From positions 5,657 to 69,656 of the forward strand of contig DATJVY010000171.1 in the NCBI GenBank assembly GCA_035501615.1: DNA of 64,000 nucleotides, in the 5' to 3' direction. The position numbers and the translations under genes are program-made. Shown here in pieces: positions 33,079 to 42,176 of the stretch. Every line of letters begins with the position of its first letter. Positions within the stretch are counted from its first letter, which is position 1. The notes beneath the pieces are model-generated. The model searched no databases and was not told where the DNA came from. It saw nothing but the letters and a program-made list of their open reading frames with translations. Origin of the DNA: RPRB01 sp035501615. GTDB lineage: Bacteria; Myxococcota; Myxococcia; Myxococcales; Myxococcaceae.

Positions 33079-34308
33079 GTGGCGAAGCCCAAGCCCAAGA
33101 AGAAGTCCGGCGCGGCAAAGCCTGGCTCACGAAAGAACGAGGCCCGTCTGGGGCTCCTGAAGAAGGCATCGGCGAAGGTCGCCAAGGCGGCGGCCCGCCT
33201 GGTGAAGTCCACCGCCAAGCATCCACCGAAGTCCCATCGCCCCGCCAAGCACGAGGCGAAGCACGCGGCCCGTCCGGCGAAGCACGCCGCGGCGCCGGTT
33301 CCCTTGCGGCCGGTGCCCGAGAAGCCTCGCCCGCGCGCCACCAAGCTCCCTCCGGTCGGTGAGCCGCTCACCAAGCGCGAGCTGGAGCAGATCCTCACCC
33401 CCGCTGCGGGCCGTGGCGTCGGTGGAGAGGGCAGCCTGAAGGGGCGGCTGGTGGTGAAGGACGCGCTGCCCTACCTGCACGTCATCGGTCGCGACAAGCG
33501 CGAGCTGGTCTTCCTGCTCCAGGGGCCGGACCAGGAGGTGCTCCCGGCCTACGTGGACCACAAGGTCAGCGTCACCGGGCTGCTCAAGAAGACGCACAAC
33601 TACGGCGGCACGGTCGACGTCCGGAAGTACGCGGCGAAGCGCGCCGACGCCGAGCCCCCCGCCGAGCCCCAGGTGGAGAAGCTCCGCTACCTCTCGCCCG
33701 GCGAGGTCGAGCAGATTGGCAGCGCGGGCATGGGAGCGGGGATGCGGGGCTTCGCGTCCGTCCGCGGAGCGCTCGAGATGTCCGGCGACGACTTCATCCT
33801 CGTCGTCTCCAACGCCGGCACGCGGCAGCAGGTCACCTTTCGCCTCGGCGGCAAGATGCCCCGGAGCTTCCGGCGGAACATGGGCCAGCCGGTCCAGGTG
33901 ACCGGCGTGGTGCACAAGGAGTCCGGCTGGGGCGGGACGATCGAGGTGGAGAACGCCGAGATCCGGCCCGGGGATGCGCGGAGCATGTCCCGCGACGCGC
34001 TCGAGGTGCTGGAGATCGAGCGCATGCCCGACGAGGGCGTGCCGCTGGAGATCCGCATCGGGCAGGGGCTCGCGGTGCGCATCCCCGAGCGAGCGGGCTA
34101 CACCTGGGCCCTCGAGCCCACGGTCGCGAAGCGGATCGGGCTCCGCGAGGCGAACTACCTCGCCTCTGCGACCGGCGCAGGGACCCGCGAGTTCTTCTTC
34201 ACCCCGCGGAACCCCGGCCAGTACGACGTGGACTTCTTCCTGGCCAAGGTCTTCGCTCCGGCGCAGGTGGCGAGGACGCAGCGGCTGACGGTCGCCGTGC
34301 GGGGCTGA
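33079..34308 (+). CDS. hypothetical protein: histone-H1-like basic tail, possible chagasin-like end
   Basis: A 409-residue protein. Residues 1-95 are a lysine/alanine/proline/histidine-rich tail like histone H1 (KPKPKKKSG, KASAKVAKAAARLVK, PAKHEAKHAARPAKH), likely disordered and nucleic-acid or surface binding. Two similar ~90-residue beta domains follow: one at about 115-190 (LKGRLVVKDALPYLHVIGRD) and one at about 225-305 (ASVRGALEMSGDDFILVVS). Each contains a YGGTVDV / WGGTIEV strand. The last ~85 residues contain ERAGYTWAL and REFFFTPRNPGQY, which recall the chagasin/I42 protease-inhibitor pattern. No signal peptide is seen. The GTG is chosen from the promoter position. Function unknown. 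Confidence 0.65.
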   Translation: MAKPKPKKKSGAAKPGSRKNEARLGLLKKASAKVAKAAARLVKSTAKHPPKSHRPAKHEAKHAARPAKHAAAPVPLRPVPEKPRPRATKLPPVGEPLTKRELEQILTPAAGRGVGGEGSLKGRLVVKDALPYLHVIGRDKRELVFLLQGPDQEVLPAYVDHKVSVTGLLKKTHNYGGTVDVRKYAAKRADAEPPAEPQVEKLRYLSPGEVEQIGSAGMGAGMRGFASVRGALEMSGDDFILVVSNAGTRQQVTFRLGGKMPRSFRRNMGQPVQVTGVVHKESGWGGTIEVENAEIRPGDARSMSRDALEVLEIERMPDEGVPLEIRIGQGLAVRIPERAGYTWALEPTVAKRIGLREANYLASATGAGTREFFFTPRNPGQYDVDFFLAKVFAPAQVARTQRLTVAVRG

Positions 34309-34324
34309 CCGGCGGGGGATTCTG

Positions 34325-36913
34325 GTGGCGTCTAGGGTCGACAGCTCGGTCCTGCTCCGGGCCCTGGAGAGGGCCGACCACCCGCTCGGGGTGGCGGAGC
34401 TGCTGCGCTCCGCCGGGCTCCACGGCGGACAGCGCACCGAGGTGAAGCGGGCGATGCGGGGGCTGGTGAAGGAGGGCCGCGTCGAGCGGTCCGGCGAGCG
34501 CTTCTCCCTGCCCGGCCGCCGGGCCGCGGGAACGCCGGCGACGCGCCAGGCCCCCGGTGGGCGGGGGCGGAAGGTGCTCGAGGGAGCGCTCACCGTCCAT
34601 CGCGACGGCTTCGGCTTCGTCGACGTCGGCACCGACGAGGACATCTTCGTCCCGCCCCACGAGGCTCGGAGGGCGCTGGACGGCGACCGGGTGAAGGTGG
34701 AGGTGGTGAGCGCGCGCGGCCGGTCGGAGGGGCGCATCGTCGGCGTGCTCGACCGGCACCGCGAGGCCCTGGTGGGAACCTACGTGGAGCGCGGCGGGAC
34801 CGAGGCGCTCGTCCGGCCGAACGACGCATCGCTGCCCGGGCCGGTGCGCGTGCCCCGGACGCAGCTCGCCCGGGACGGCGACGTGGTGACGGTCCGGCTC
34901 GGGGTGGGGACGGATCTCCTGACGCCGGGCGGTCTGGTCGGCGAGGTCACCGGGTCGCTCGGCCGCCCCGGGGATCCGTCGCAGGACGTGCTGGCCATCG
35001 TCTTCGCCCAGGGGTTCTCGGAGGCCTTTCCTCCCGAGGTGATGGACGAGGCCGACCGCGTCCCGCTGCACGTGCCGGCGACCGAGGTCCAGGGCGGGCG
35101 AAAGGACCTCCGGAACCTTTCGCTGGTCACCATCGACGGGGTGGACGCGCGCGACTTCGACGACGCGGTCTACGCCGAGGAGCAGCCGGGCGGCGCGATC
35201 CGCCTCTGGGTGGCCATCGCCGACGTGAGCCACTACGTCCGGCCGGGCTCGGCGCTCGACGCCGAGGCCTTCCGGCGCGGCACGTCGGTCTATCTACCGG
35301 ACCGGGTGCTACCGATGCTCCCCGAGCGGCTCTCGAACGGGATCTGTTCCCTGCGTCCGGACGAGGATCGGCTCTGCCTGGTGACGGAGATGGCCTTCGA
35401 CTCCCGGGGCAGCCGTACCGCCACCGAGCTCTACCCGGCGGTGATGCGGAGCGCGGCTCGGTGCACGTACGACGAGGTCCAGCGGGTGCTCGACGGCGAG
35501 CACGTTCCGCACCGGGACCGCCTCCGACCGCTCTTCGAGCGCCTGCAGCGGCTGGGACGCACCCTCCGCCGGGTGCGGGAGGAGCGGGGTGCGATCGACT
35601 TCGACCTCCCCGAGACGCGGCCCGAGCTCGACGAGCAGGGCCGGCCGGTCCGCATCGTCCGCCGGGAGCGCAAGGAGAGCCACCGCATCGTCGAGGACTG
35701 CATGCTGGCCGCCAACGAGGCGGTGGCGGCGTACTTCCAGGAGCGGGAGCTCCCTTCCGTCTACCGGTTCCACGGCGAGCCGGACCCGGACAAGCTGGCG
35801 GCGTTCGCCGAGCTCGGGCGGGCGCACGGCTTCACCGTCCCCGGGAAGGGCGAGCCCACCTCGCGGGAGCTGAACCTCTTCATGCGCGGGCTGGTGGGGC
35901 ACCCCGGCCAGCGGGCGCTGAACCAGCTCCTGCTCCGCTCGATGATGCAGGCGGTCTACTCGCCGGACCAGGTGGGCCACTACGGCCTGGGCGCCGAGGA
36001 GTACCTGCACTTCACCTCACCCATCCGACGCTACCCGGACCTCCTCGTCCACCGGCTGCTCCGGGCCCACTGGGAGCGCGGGCGGAGTCCCCGCCCGGGG
36101 CGCGAGCTGCAACACGAGATGGACGAGCTGCGGCGCATGGCCGAGCACAGCTCGGAGCGCGAGCGCGCGGCGATGAAGTGCGAACGCGAGGTGAACGCGC
36201 TCTACGGCTGCCTCCTGATGGAGGACCGGGTGGGCGAGGAGTTCGCGGCGACGGTATCCTCGCTCGCCGACTTTGGCTTCTTCGTCGAGCTCGACGCCGA
36301 GCACGTGGAGGGGCTGGTCCGTGCCGACGACCTCGGGTCCGGGCATCGCCTCGTCGTCGGGGCGCTGGTGTGGCCCAGCGGGCGCCGGGTCCAGGTGGGG
36401 CAGGCGCTCACGGTGCGGCTGGCCGGGGTCAACGTGCAGCGGCGGCAGATGGACTTCGACGTGGTGGCGTTCGCGGGCGAGCGGCCGTCGCGGCGGCGCG
36501 GCGGTGGCGAGCGGATCGAGGCGGGGGGGCCGGGGCGTGCGCAGGTCGAGCCCCGGAGGCGCGAGCCGCGGACCGAGGGCCGTCCCCAGGGTGGGCCACC
36601 CCGCGCCGAGCAGCAGCAGGCGAGGTTCCCGAGGCAGAAGTATCGAGGACCGCCCGACGCGCGGGGGCCGGCGCGCCCGGGGTCGGTTCCGCCTCCGGAA
36701 CGAGGGCCCCGGGCACCGTCCGCGCCGCCTCATCCCGGCTTCGACCGGCTGCGCGCGCTCGCCGAGCAGCAGGGGAAGGCCGAGAAACGGCCGCCGTCAC
36801 GCCCCGGGTCCACGGGCGGCGCGCGGGCGGGGACGGGACGGCCGGGCCCGGGGGGTGGTGGCTCGCGGAAGGACGGGCACCGGCGCGGCCAACCGCCTCG
36901 CCGCCGGCGCTGA
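34325..36913 (+). CDS. rnr: ribonuclease R (RNB-family 3'-5' exoribonuclease)
   Basis: Degrades structured RNA. 862 residues: an N-terminal winged-helix region (residues 1-65), cold-shock domains, the RNB catalytic core with TIDGVDARDFDDAVYAEE (acidic metal ligands), YRFHGEPDPDKLAAF and YLHFTSPIRRYPDLLVHR, then an S1 domain at about 640-715. A 146-residue tail rich in arginine, glycine and proline follows (GERPSRRRGGGER...GQPPRRRR), much longer than the short basic tail of E. coli RNase R, and likely an RNA- or ribosome-binding element. GTG start; it begins 16 bases after the previous gene. Confidence 0.95.
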   Translation: MASRVDSSVLLRALERADHPLGVAELLRSAGLHGGQRTEVKRAMRGLVKEGRVERSGERFSLPGRRAAGTPATRQAPGGRGRKVLEGALTVHRDGFGFVDVGTDEDIFVPPHEARRALDGDRVKVEVVSARGRSEGRIVGVLDRHREALVGTYVERGGTEALVRPNDASLPGPVRVPRTQLARDGDVVTVRLGVGTDLLTPGGLVGEVTGSLGRPGDPSQDVLAIVFAQGFSEAFPPEVMDEADRVPLHVPATEVQGGRKDLRNLSLVTIDGVDARDFDDAVYAEEQPGGAIRLWVAIADVSHYVRPGSALDAEAFRRGTSVYLPDRVLPMLPERLSNGICSLRPDEDRLCLVTEMAFDSRGSRTATELYPAVMRSAARCTYDEVQRVLDGEHVPHRDRLRPLFERLQRLGRTLRRVREERGAIDFDLPETRPELDEQGRPVRIVRRERKESHRIVEDCMLAANEAVAAYFQERELPSVYRFHGEPDPDKLAAFAELGRAHGFTVPGKGEPTSRELNLFMRGLVGHPGQRALNQLLLRSMMQAVYSPDQVGHYGLGAEEYLHFTSPIRRYPDLLVHRLLRAHWERGRSPRPGRELQHEMDELRRMAEHSSERERAAMKCEREVNALYGCLLMEDRVGEEFAATVSSLADFGFFVELDAEHVEGLVRADDLGSGHRLVVGALVWPSGRRVQVGQALTVRLAGVNVQRRQMDFDVVAFAGERPSRRRGGGERIEAGGPGRAQVEPRRREPRTEGRPQGGPPRAEQQQARFPRQKYRGPPDARGPARPGSVPPPERGPRAPSAPPHPGFDRLRALAEQQGKAEKRPPSRPGSTGGARAGTGRPGPGGGGSRKDGHRRGQPPRRRR

Positions 36914-36942
36914 GCCGCGGCGCCCGGCCCCCCGTCCTGCCA

Positions 36943-37779
36943 TCAGCGGAACAGGAACTCGGCGTTGTCGTGGAGGATCGCCTGCTCCTCCTGCCGGGTG
37001 AAGCCGAGGCGCCGCACGGCATCCAGTGCGGCGTCGAGCGTGTTGAGCGGGAAGTCCGAGCCGAACATCACCCGGTCGGTGCCCACCCGGCGGCACACCC
37101 AGCGGAGCTGGGCCGCGTAGGGCGAGTCGACGTACATCGGCGCGATCGCCGAGAGGTCGAACCAGACGTTGCGCGGGTAGAAGGGGTAGAGCTCGAGCAG
37201 CCGGAAGACGAGGACGTCGTCGAACCGGATGCCGCCCATGTGCGTCAGGACGAAGCGTCCCTGGGGGAAGGCGAGGGCGAGCTTCCCCGTCTCGTGCGCT
37301 GCGCCCGGCCACCAGCCCTCGATGTACACCACGAGCTTCAGCGCCACCGCCCGGGCGACGAAGGCCTGGACCTCGGGCGTCTGTAGCTCGAGCTTCGACG
37401 GCGACAGCTTCACCCCGCGGTAGCCGAGCGTGGCGATCCTCTCCAGCTCGCGAAGCCCGGCGTCCCCGTCCGTCGGCTGCGCCGCTCCGACGGCGAGGAA
37501 GCGCCCCGGATGGGCCTTGACCACCGCCGCCACCTGGTCGTGGAGCTCGTGCATCGCGGTCAGGTCCGGAGTCGGCGGAACCACCAGCAGCACGGCGCGC
37601 TCGACGCCGGTCCGATCCATCTCCCCGAGGAGCACGTCCGGCCGGCCCGACACGCTGGGCTGGATGCGCCCCGGCGACGAGCCCGATTCGAGGTGGGCGT
37701 GGGCGTCGATGGACTTGCCGGTGTAGGCGCAGCCGGCGAGGGCGAGCGTCCCTGCAAGAAGAACGGAGCGAGCGCTCAT
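36943..37779 (-). CDS. amidohydrolase-family lipoprotein
   Basis: A 278-residue protein with a lipobox LALAGC and an amidohydrolase-2 type TIM barrel: DAHAHLES near residue 25 (HxH metal pair), GVKLSPSKL, FVLTHMGGIRF and GSDFPLNTLDAAL near the end. Metal-dependent hydrolases or decarboxylases of this group act on small rings or amides; here it would be on the periplasmic side as a lipoprotein, which is less usual. The gene follows mutS2 with an ATGA overlap, though the functions seem unrelated. Confidence 0.8.
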   Translation of the reverse strand: MSARSVLLAGTLALAGCAYTGKSIDAHAHLESGSSPGRIQPSVSGRPDVLLGEMDRTGVERAVLLVVPPTPDLTAMHELHDQVAAVVKAHPGRFLAVGAAQPTDGDAGLRELERIATLGYRGVKLSPSKLELQTPEVQAFVARAVALKLVVYIEGWWPGAAHETGKLALAFPQGRFVLTHMGGIRFDDVLVFRLLELYPFYPRNVWFDLSAIAPMYVDSPYAAQLRWVCRRVGTDRVMFGSDFPLNTLDAALDAVRRLGFTRQEEQAILHDNAEFLFR

Positions 37780-40181
37780 TCGTCGACCCGGAGACCGACC
37801 ACGGTCACTCCGTCTCCACCCTCGTGACTCTCGCCCGGCCGGTACATGCGGACGTAGGGCGAGTCCTCGAGGTACTCGCGGACCGCCTGCTTCAGCGCCC
37901 CCGTGCCGTGGCCGTGCAGCACCAGCACCCCCGGGTCACCGTTGCGAAAGGCCTGGTCGAGGAAGGAGTCCACCTCGCGCACCGCCTCGTCCGCCCGGAG
38001 CCCCCGGACGTCCACGCGGAGCGCCGGGGCCTCCAATGCCCGCGGCGCCGCCTGGCTGGCCCGCTCCAGCGAGCTGCGGCCCCGGTCGCTCGCCGGGAAC
38101 CGGCTGGCCGGCCGCTCGTCGCGCGCGCCCGCCAACTCGGCCCGGGGCACCCGCATCTTCAGCGCGCCGGCCGAGACCAGCACCTCGTCACCGTCCATCT
38201 CCAGCACCGTCACGTCACGCCTGAGCCCGAGGTGGTGAACGACGTCGCCCACCTCGAGCGTGTCCGGAGCCGGGGCGAGCGTCGCCCGGGCACTCTCGCG
38301 GGAGAGCGTCTCGGCCCGGGTGCGCGCCGCCTCGGCCTGCGCGGCGAGCGCGGTCCGGGCCGCCTCGGCCCGCTCGACCGTCGCGTGCTGCCGCAGCTCG
38401 GCGAGCTGGGCGGAGACCTGGGTCAGGGCCCGCTCCGACTCGGCTCGCAGCCGCTCGGCGTGCGCGGATTCCTCGGCCCGCCGGTGCTCGGCGAACTGGG
38501 CCCGTTCCGCCGCCAGCGCGCGGGCACTGGCCTCGGCGGCGGCGGTGGCGGCCCGGGCTTGCTCCAGCTCCGCGGCGAGAGAGCGGCGCTCCTCCTCGGC
38601 CGCGGTGAGCGCCTGAGCGAGGGGGCCGCCGGCGCTGCGGACCAGCTGGCGCGCCCTGTCCACCACGTGCGGAGCGAGCCCCATCCGGGAGGCGAGGTCG
38701 AGCGCGGAGGAGGTCCCGGACGCGCCGAGCTGCAGCCGGTAGGTGGGCACCATCCGCTTGCTGTCGAAGCCCACCCTGGCGTTGAGGAAGCGGTGGTCGA
38801 CGTGGGTGAGGGCCTTGAGCTCCTCGAGGTGGGTGGTGACCAGCACCCGGACTCCCCGGCCGATCAGCTCCTCCAGCACCGCGATGGCGAGGGCGGCTCC
38901 TTCTCTCGGGTCGGTGTCGGCGGCGATCTCGTCGATCAGCGCCAGGGCTCCGGGCCCGGCGCCCTCCAGGATGCGCTTCAGCTCCCGGACGTGGGCGCTG
39001 AAGGTCGAGAGGTCCTGGGCCAGGTCCTGCGCGTCCCCGACCGCCGAGTGGACCGAGGTGAAGAGAGGCAGCCGGGAGCCCGACGCGGCCGGAACCTGGA
39101 GCCCGGCGCGGAGCAGCACCGCGCACACGCCCACCGCGGTGAGGGTGACCGTCTTGCCGCCGGCGTTCGGCCCCGAGACGACCAGGGCCCGGACCGGGTC
39201 CTCGATCCGGACGTCGTTGGCCACCACCTCGCGCGCGCGCAGCACCAGCAGCGGGTGGCGGAGCTGGAGCAGCACCATCGGCCCGTCCGCTTCCTCGACC
39301 ACCGGGGTCGCGGCGTCCAGGTCCGCGCCCAGCTGGGCAGCCGCCTCCGCCTCGTCGAGCTCGGCCGCGGCCTCCACCCCCTCGAGCACGCGCGCGGACT
39401 CGCGTCCCACCGCGTCCGAGAGCTCCTGGAGCACTCGCCGCTCCTCCTCCAGGGCCACCGACTGGGCGATGGCCAGGTCGTTCCCGATGCCCACCAGCGA
39501 CTGCGGCTCGACGAAGAGCGTCTGGCCGGACTGGCTCGCGTTGTGGACGATGCCCGGGACCTCGGCGCGGGCCTGGGCCAGCACCGGGATCACGTACCGG
39601 TTGTTGCGGAGCGTGTAGTAGCTCTCGCGCAGGTGGACGAGGAAGCGCTCGTCGTGGAGCATCCCATCGAGTCGGGACTTGATGGCCCGGTGCAGGCCCC
39701 GGATCCGGTCCCGGGCCTCCTTCAGCGCCGGGCTGGCCCGCTCGGAGATCTCCCCGTCGGCCTCGAAGCAGCGGTCGATGCGCGCCGCGAGCTTTTCCAG
39801 GTCCGGCAGGCGCTGCCCGATGAAGGCCAGCCGGGGGGCCGCCGCGGCCTGCTCCGCCAGGGCTTCCCGCGTCCGGCCGAAGGCGAACAGCGTCTGGGCG
39901 CAGGCGACCAGCTCGCGGGGCTCGAGGAGGCCTCCCTTCTCGGCGCGCTCCACCGCGGCCCGGATGTCGGCCACCCCCCCGAGCGGGAGGCTGACCTGGG
40001 CCTGGAGAAGGCCGCGGGCCTCGTCCACGCGCGCCAGCGATTCGCGGATGGCCGCCGCGTCGTCGAGGAACGAACGGCCGAGCGCGCGGCTCCGCCCTGC
40101 CGCGGTCCGGCAGCGCTGGCCGAGGGCAGCCAGGACCTCGGGAAAGGCGAGGTCCTCCAGTGTCCGGGGGGAGAAGTGCAC
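37776..40181 (-). CDS. mutS2: endonuclease MutS2
   Basis: An anti-recombination / ribosome-collision factor, not a mismatch-repair MutS. 801 residues: N-terminal core and lever, an ABC-type ATPase domain with GPNAGGKTV (Walker A) and LIDEIAADTDPREG, a long alanine/glutamate/arginine coiled coil (about 520-650), a KOW-like stretch (EVGDVVHHLGLRRDVTVLE), and a C-terminal Smr nuclease domain with LRVDVRGLRADEAV and LHGHGTGALKQAVR. The MutS mismatch-binding domain is absent. The GTG at 40181 (VHFSPRTLEDLAF) is chosen because this is the usual MutS2 opening. Divergent from the TPR gene over 87 bases. Confidence 0.94.
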   Translation of the reverse strand: MHFSPRTLEDLAFPEVLAALGQRCRTAAGRSRALGRSFLDDAAAIRESLARVDEARGLLQAQVSLPLGGVADIRAAVERAEKGGLLEPRELVACAQTLFAFGRTREALAEQAAAAPRLAFIGQRLPDLEKLAARIDRCFEADGEISERASPALKEARDRIRGLHRAIKSRLDGMLHDERFLVHLRESYYTLRNNRYVIPVLAQARAEVPGIVHNASQSGQTLFVEPQSLVGIGNDLAIAQSVALEEERRVLQELSDAVGRESARVLEGVEAAAELDEAEAAAQLGADLDAATPVVEEADGPMVLLQLRHPLLVLRAREVVANDVRIEDPVRALVVSGPNAGGKTVTLTAVGVCAVLLRAGLQVPAASGSRLPLFTSVHSAVGDAQDLAQDLSTFSAHVRELKRILEGAGPGALALIDEIAADTDPREGAALAIAVLEELIGRGVRVLVTTHLEELKALTHVDHRFLNARVGFDSKRMVPTYRLQLGASGTSSALDLASRMGLAPHVVDRARQLVRSAGGPLAQALTAAEEERRSLAAELEQARAATAAAEASARALAAERAQFAEHRRAEESAHAERLRAESERALTQVSAQLAELRQHATVERAEAARTALAAQAEAARTRAETLSRESARATLAPAPDTLEVGDVVHHLGLRRDVTVLEMDGDEVLVSAGALKMRVPRAELAGARDERPASRFPASDRGRSSLERASQAAPRALEAPALRVDVRGLRADEAVREVDSFLDQAFRNGDPGVLVLHGHGTGALKQAVREYLEDSPYVRMYRPGESHEGGDGVTVVGLRVDE

Positions 40182-40268
40182 GGCGTGGGTGGGTTCTGTC
40201 GGCTGGTGGGTGCCCGGGTCAAGCGGGTTGAGGGCGCGTCGCCCGCTTCGGTACCATCTTCGGCCGTG

Positions 40269-40952
40269 ATGATGGCGGCGAGCGTGGCCGTGGTGCTGGG
40301 ACTGCTGCTGGGCACGACGCCGATGGAGCAGATCACCGCCCACGAGAACGGGGGCGACGACGCCGGGGCGCTGGCCTGGGCAGAGTACTGGGCCCAGACC
40401 GAGCCCCGCTCCCCCTACGGCCACCTGGAGGCGGCGCGGCTCGGCCTGAAGCTGGGCAAGTCGCTGGAGACGGTGGACTGGCACCTGCGCTGGGCCTACG
40501 CGCTGGCCCCGGACAACCCGCGCGGGCTGCACCTCTGGGGCCTGCTCGAGGAGGAGCGGGGCGACGTCGAGGGCGCGCGGGGGGCGCAGCGGAAGGCCAT
40601 CGCCCTCCGGGCCGACTACCTCGACGCACACCGGCGCCTGGCCGCGCTGGCCCAGCGGGCCTCCGACTGGCCCGAGGCCGAGCGTGAGCTGCAGTACCTC
40701 ATCCGGGCCGGCGACGGGGACACCGGGCTGAAGCTCCAGCTGGCCTCGGTGCAGGAGAAGTCGGGGCAGGGCGCCCAGGCGGAGCGGACGCTCACCGAGC
40801 TCCACAAGGCGCAGCCGAAGAACACCGTGGTGACCCGGGCGCTGGCCGACTTCTACGCCCGCACGGGGCGGCAGAAGCAGGCCACGGCGCTGCTCAAGAC
40901 CCTCGAGCCGCAGAAGAAGGCGATGCGGTCGCTGAGCGCCTCGCGGCGTTGA
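40269..40952 (+). CDS. TPR-repeat protein, exported
   Basis: A 227-residue tetratricopeptide protein. A short hydrophobic leader (MMAASVAVVLGLLLGTTP) precedes about five helix-turn-helix TPR-type units (AGALAWAEYWAQTEPRSPYG, WAYALAPDNPRGLHLWGL, AIALRADYLDAHRRLAAL, LASVQEKSGQGAQAERTL, RALADFYARTGRQKQATA). It likely binds a protein partner in the envelope; the partner is not apparent. It is followed 31 bases later by the NamZ-like gene. Confidence 0.72.
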   Translation: MMAASVAVVLGLLLGTTPMEQITAHENGGDDAGALAWAEYWAQTEPRSPYGHLEAARLGLKLGKSLETVDWHLRWAYALAPDNPRGLHLWGLLEEERGDVEGARGAQRKAIALRADYLDAHRRLAALAQRASDWPEAERELQYLIRAGDGDTGLKLQLASVQEKSGQGAQAERTLTELHKAQPKNTVVTRALADFYARTGRQKQATALLKTLEPQKKAMRSLSASRR

Positions 40953-40983
40953 GCGCGGCTGCGGGCGGGGTACGCTGGAGCCG

Positions 40984-42162
40984 ATGCGGGTCCGGACCGG
41001 GCTGGAGGTGTGGGAGGCGGAGCAGTTCCGTGCGCTGCGCGGGCTCCGGGTGGGGGCCATCGTCAACCCCACCAGCGTCGACGGCCATTTCCGGCACCTC
41101 GCCGATCTCCTCCGGGCCGCTCCGGGGGTGACGCTGGGCGCGCTGTTCGGGCCCGAGCACGGGGTGCGCGGCGAGGTCCAGTACATGGAGGCGGTGGGCG
41201 AGGCGAGGGACTCGCGGACCGGCGTCCCGACGTACTCGCTCTACGGGAGCACGGCGGAGTCGCTGCGGCCCCGCGCGGAGTGGCTGGAGGGGCTCGACGT
41301 CGTCGTCTTCGACATCCAGGACGTCGGCGCGCGCTACTACACCTACGTCTACACGATGGCGCTGGCGATGGAGGCCTGCGCCAGGGCCGGGGTGCGCTTC
41401 GTGGTGCTCGACCGTCCGAACCCGCTGGGCGGCGATCGGGTGGAAGGAAACCTGGTCGAGCCGGGGTTCCGGAGCTTCGTCGGCCTCTACCCGCTGCCCA
41501 ACCGCCACGGGATGACCCTGGGCGAGCTGGCGCGAATGCTCAACGCCGAGCAGCGCTTCGGATGTGACCTGGCGGTCGTTCCGTGCCTCGGCTGGTCGCG
41601 GGCGATGCGGTGGGCCGAGACGGGGCTGACCTTCATCCCCCCCTCGCCGAACATGCCGACGCCGGACACCGCGCAGGTTTACCCGGGGATGTGCCTCCTC
41701 GAGGGCACCAACCTCTCCGAGGGGCGGGGCACCTGCCGGCCCTTCGAGCAGTTCGGGGCGCCGTATCTCGACGCGCAGGGCATCGCCGGGGCGCTCGAGC
41801 GGCACGCGCTGCCGGGGCTCGGGGTGAGGCCCGTGCACTTCGTCCCCACCTGGGACAAGCACCGGGGCGTGGGCTGCTCCGGGGCGTTCCTCCACGTCAC
41901 GGACCCGGCCGTCTTCCCCTCGGTGCGGACCGGGCTGGCGGTGGTGTCGGAGGCCCGGCGGCAAGGAGGTGCGGCGTTCCAGTGGCGGGCCGAGGCCTAC
42001 GAGTTCGTCACCGAAGTGCCGGCGTTCGACCTCCTGTGCGGGAACGCGCGGGTGCGCAAGGCGCTGGAGGACGGGGCCGAGTTCGAGGACGTGGCCAAGC
42101 TGCTGGACGGAGCGGAGGCGGTCTTCCTCGAGCGACGAGCGCCGCATCTGCTCTACGGCTAG
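40984..42162 (+). CDS. namZ: DUF1343 / NamZ-like exo-beta-N-acetylmuramidase
   Basis: Releases MurNAc from the non-reducing end of peptidoglycan fragments, as shown for Bacillus NamZ of this family. The 392-residue protein carries LFGPEHGVRG, VVFDIQDVGARYYTYVYT, VVLDRPNPLGG, PLPNRHGMTLGELA, and SPNMPTPDTAQVYPGMCLLE with EGTNLSEGRGT. Unlike secreted homologues it has no signal peptide, so it would work on recycled wall fragments in the cytoplasm, or the true start lies elsewhere. Same strand as the TPR gene and nadD. Confidence 0.85.
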   Translation: MRVRTGLEVWEAEQFRALRGLRVGAIVNPTSVDGHFRHLADLLRAAPGVTLGALFGPEHGVRGEVQYMEAVGEARDSRTGVPTYSLYGSTAESLRPRAEWLEGLDVVVFDIQDVGARYYTYVYTMALAMEACARAGVRFVVLDRPNPLGGDRVEGNLVEPGFRSFVGLYPLPNRHGMTLGELARMLNAEQRFGCDLAVVPCLGWSRAMRWAETGLTFIPPSPNMPTPDTAQVYPGMCLLEGTNLSEGRGTCRPFEQFGAPYLDAQGIAGALERHALPGLGVRPVHFVPTWDKHRGVGCSGAFLHVTDPAVFPSVRTGLAVVSEARRQGGAAFQWRAEAYEFVTEVPAFDLLCGNARVRKALEDGAEFEDVAKLLDGAEAVFLERRAPHLLYG

Positions 42163-42176
42163 GCTTCGTCGCCGGA

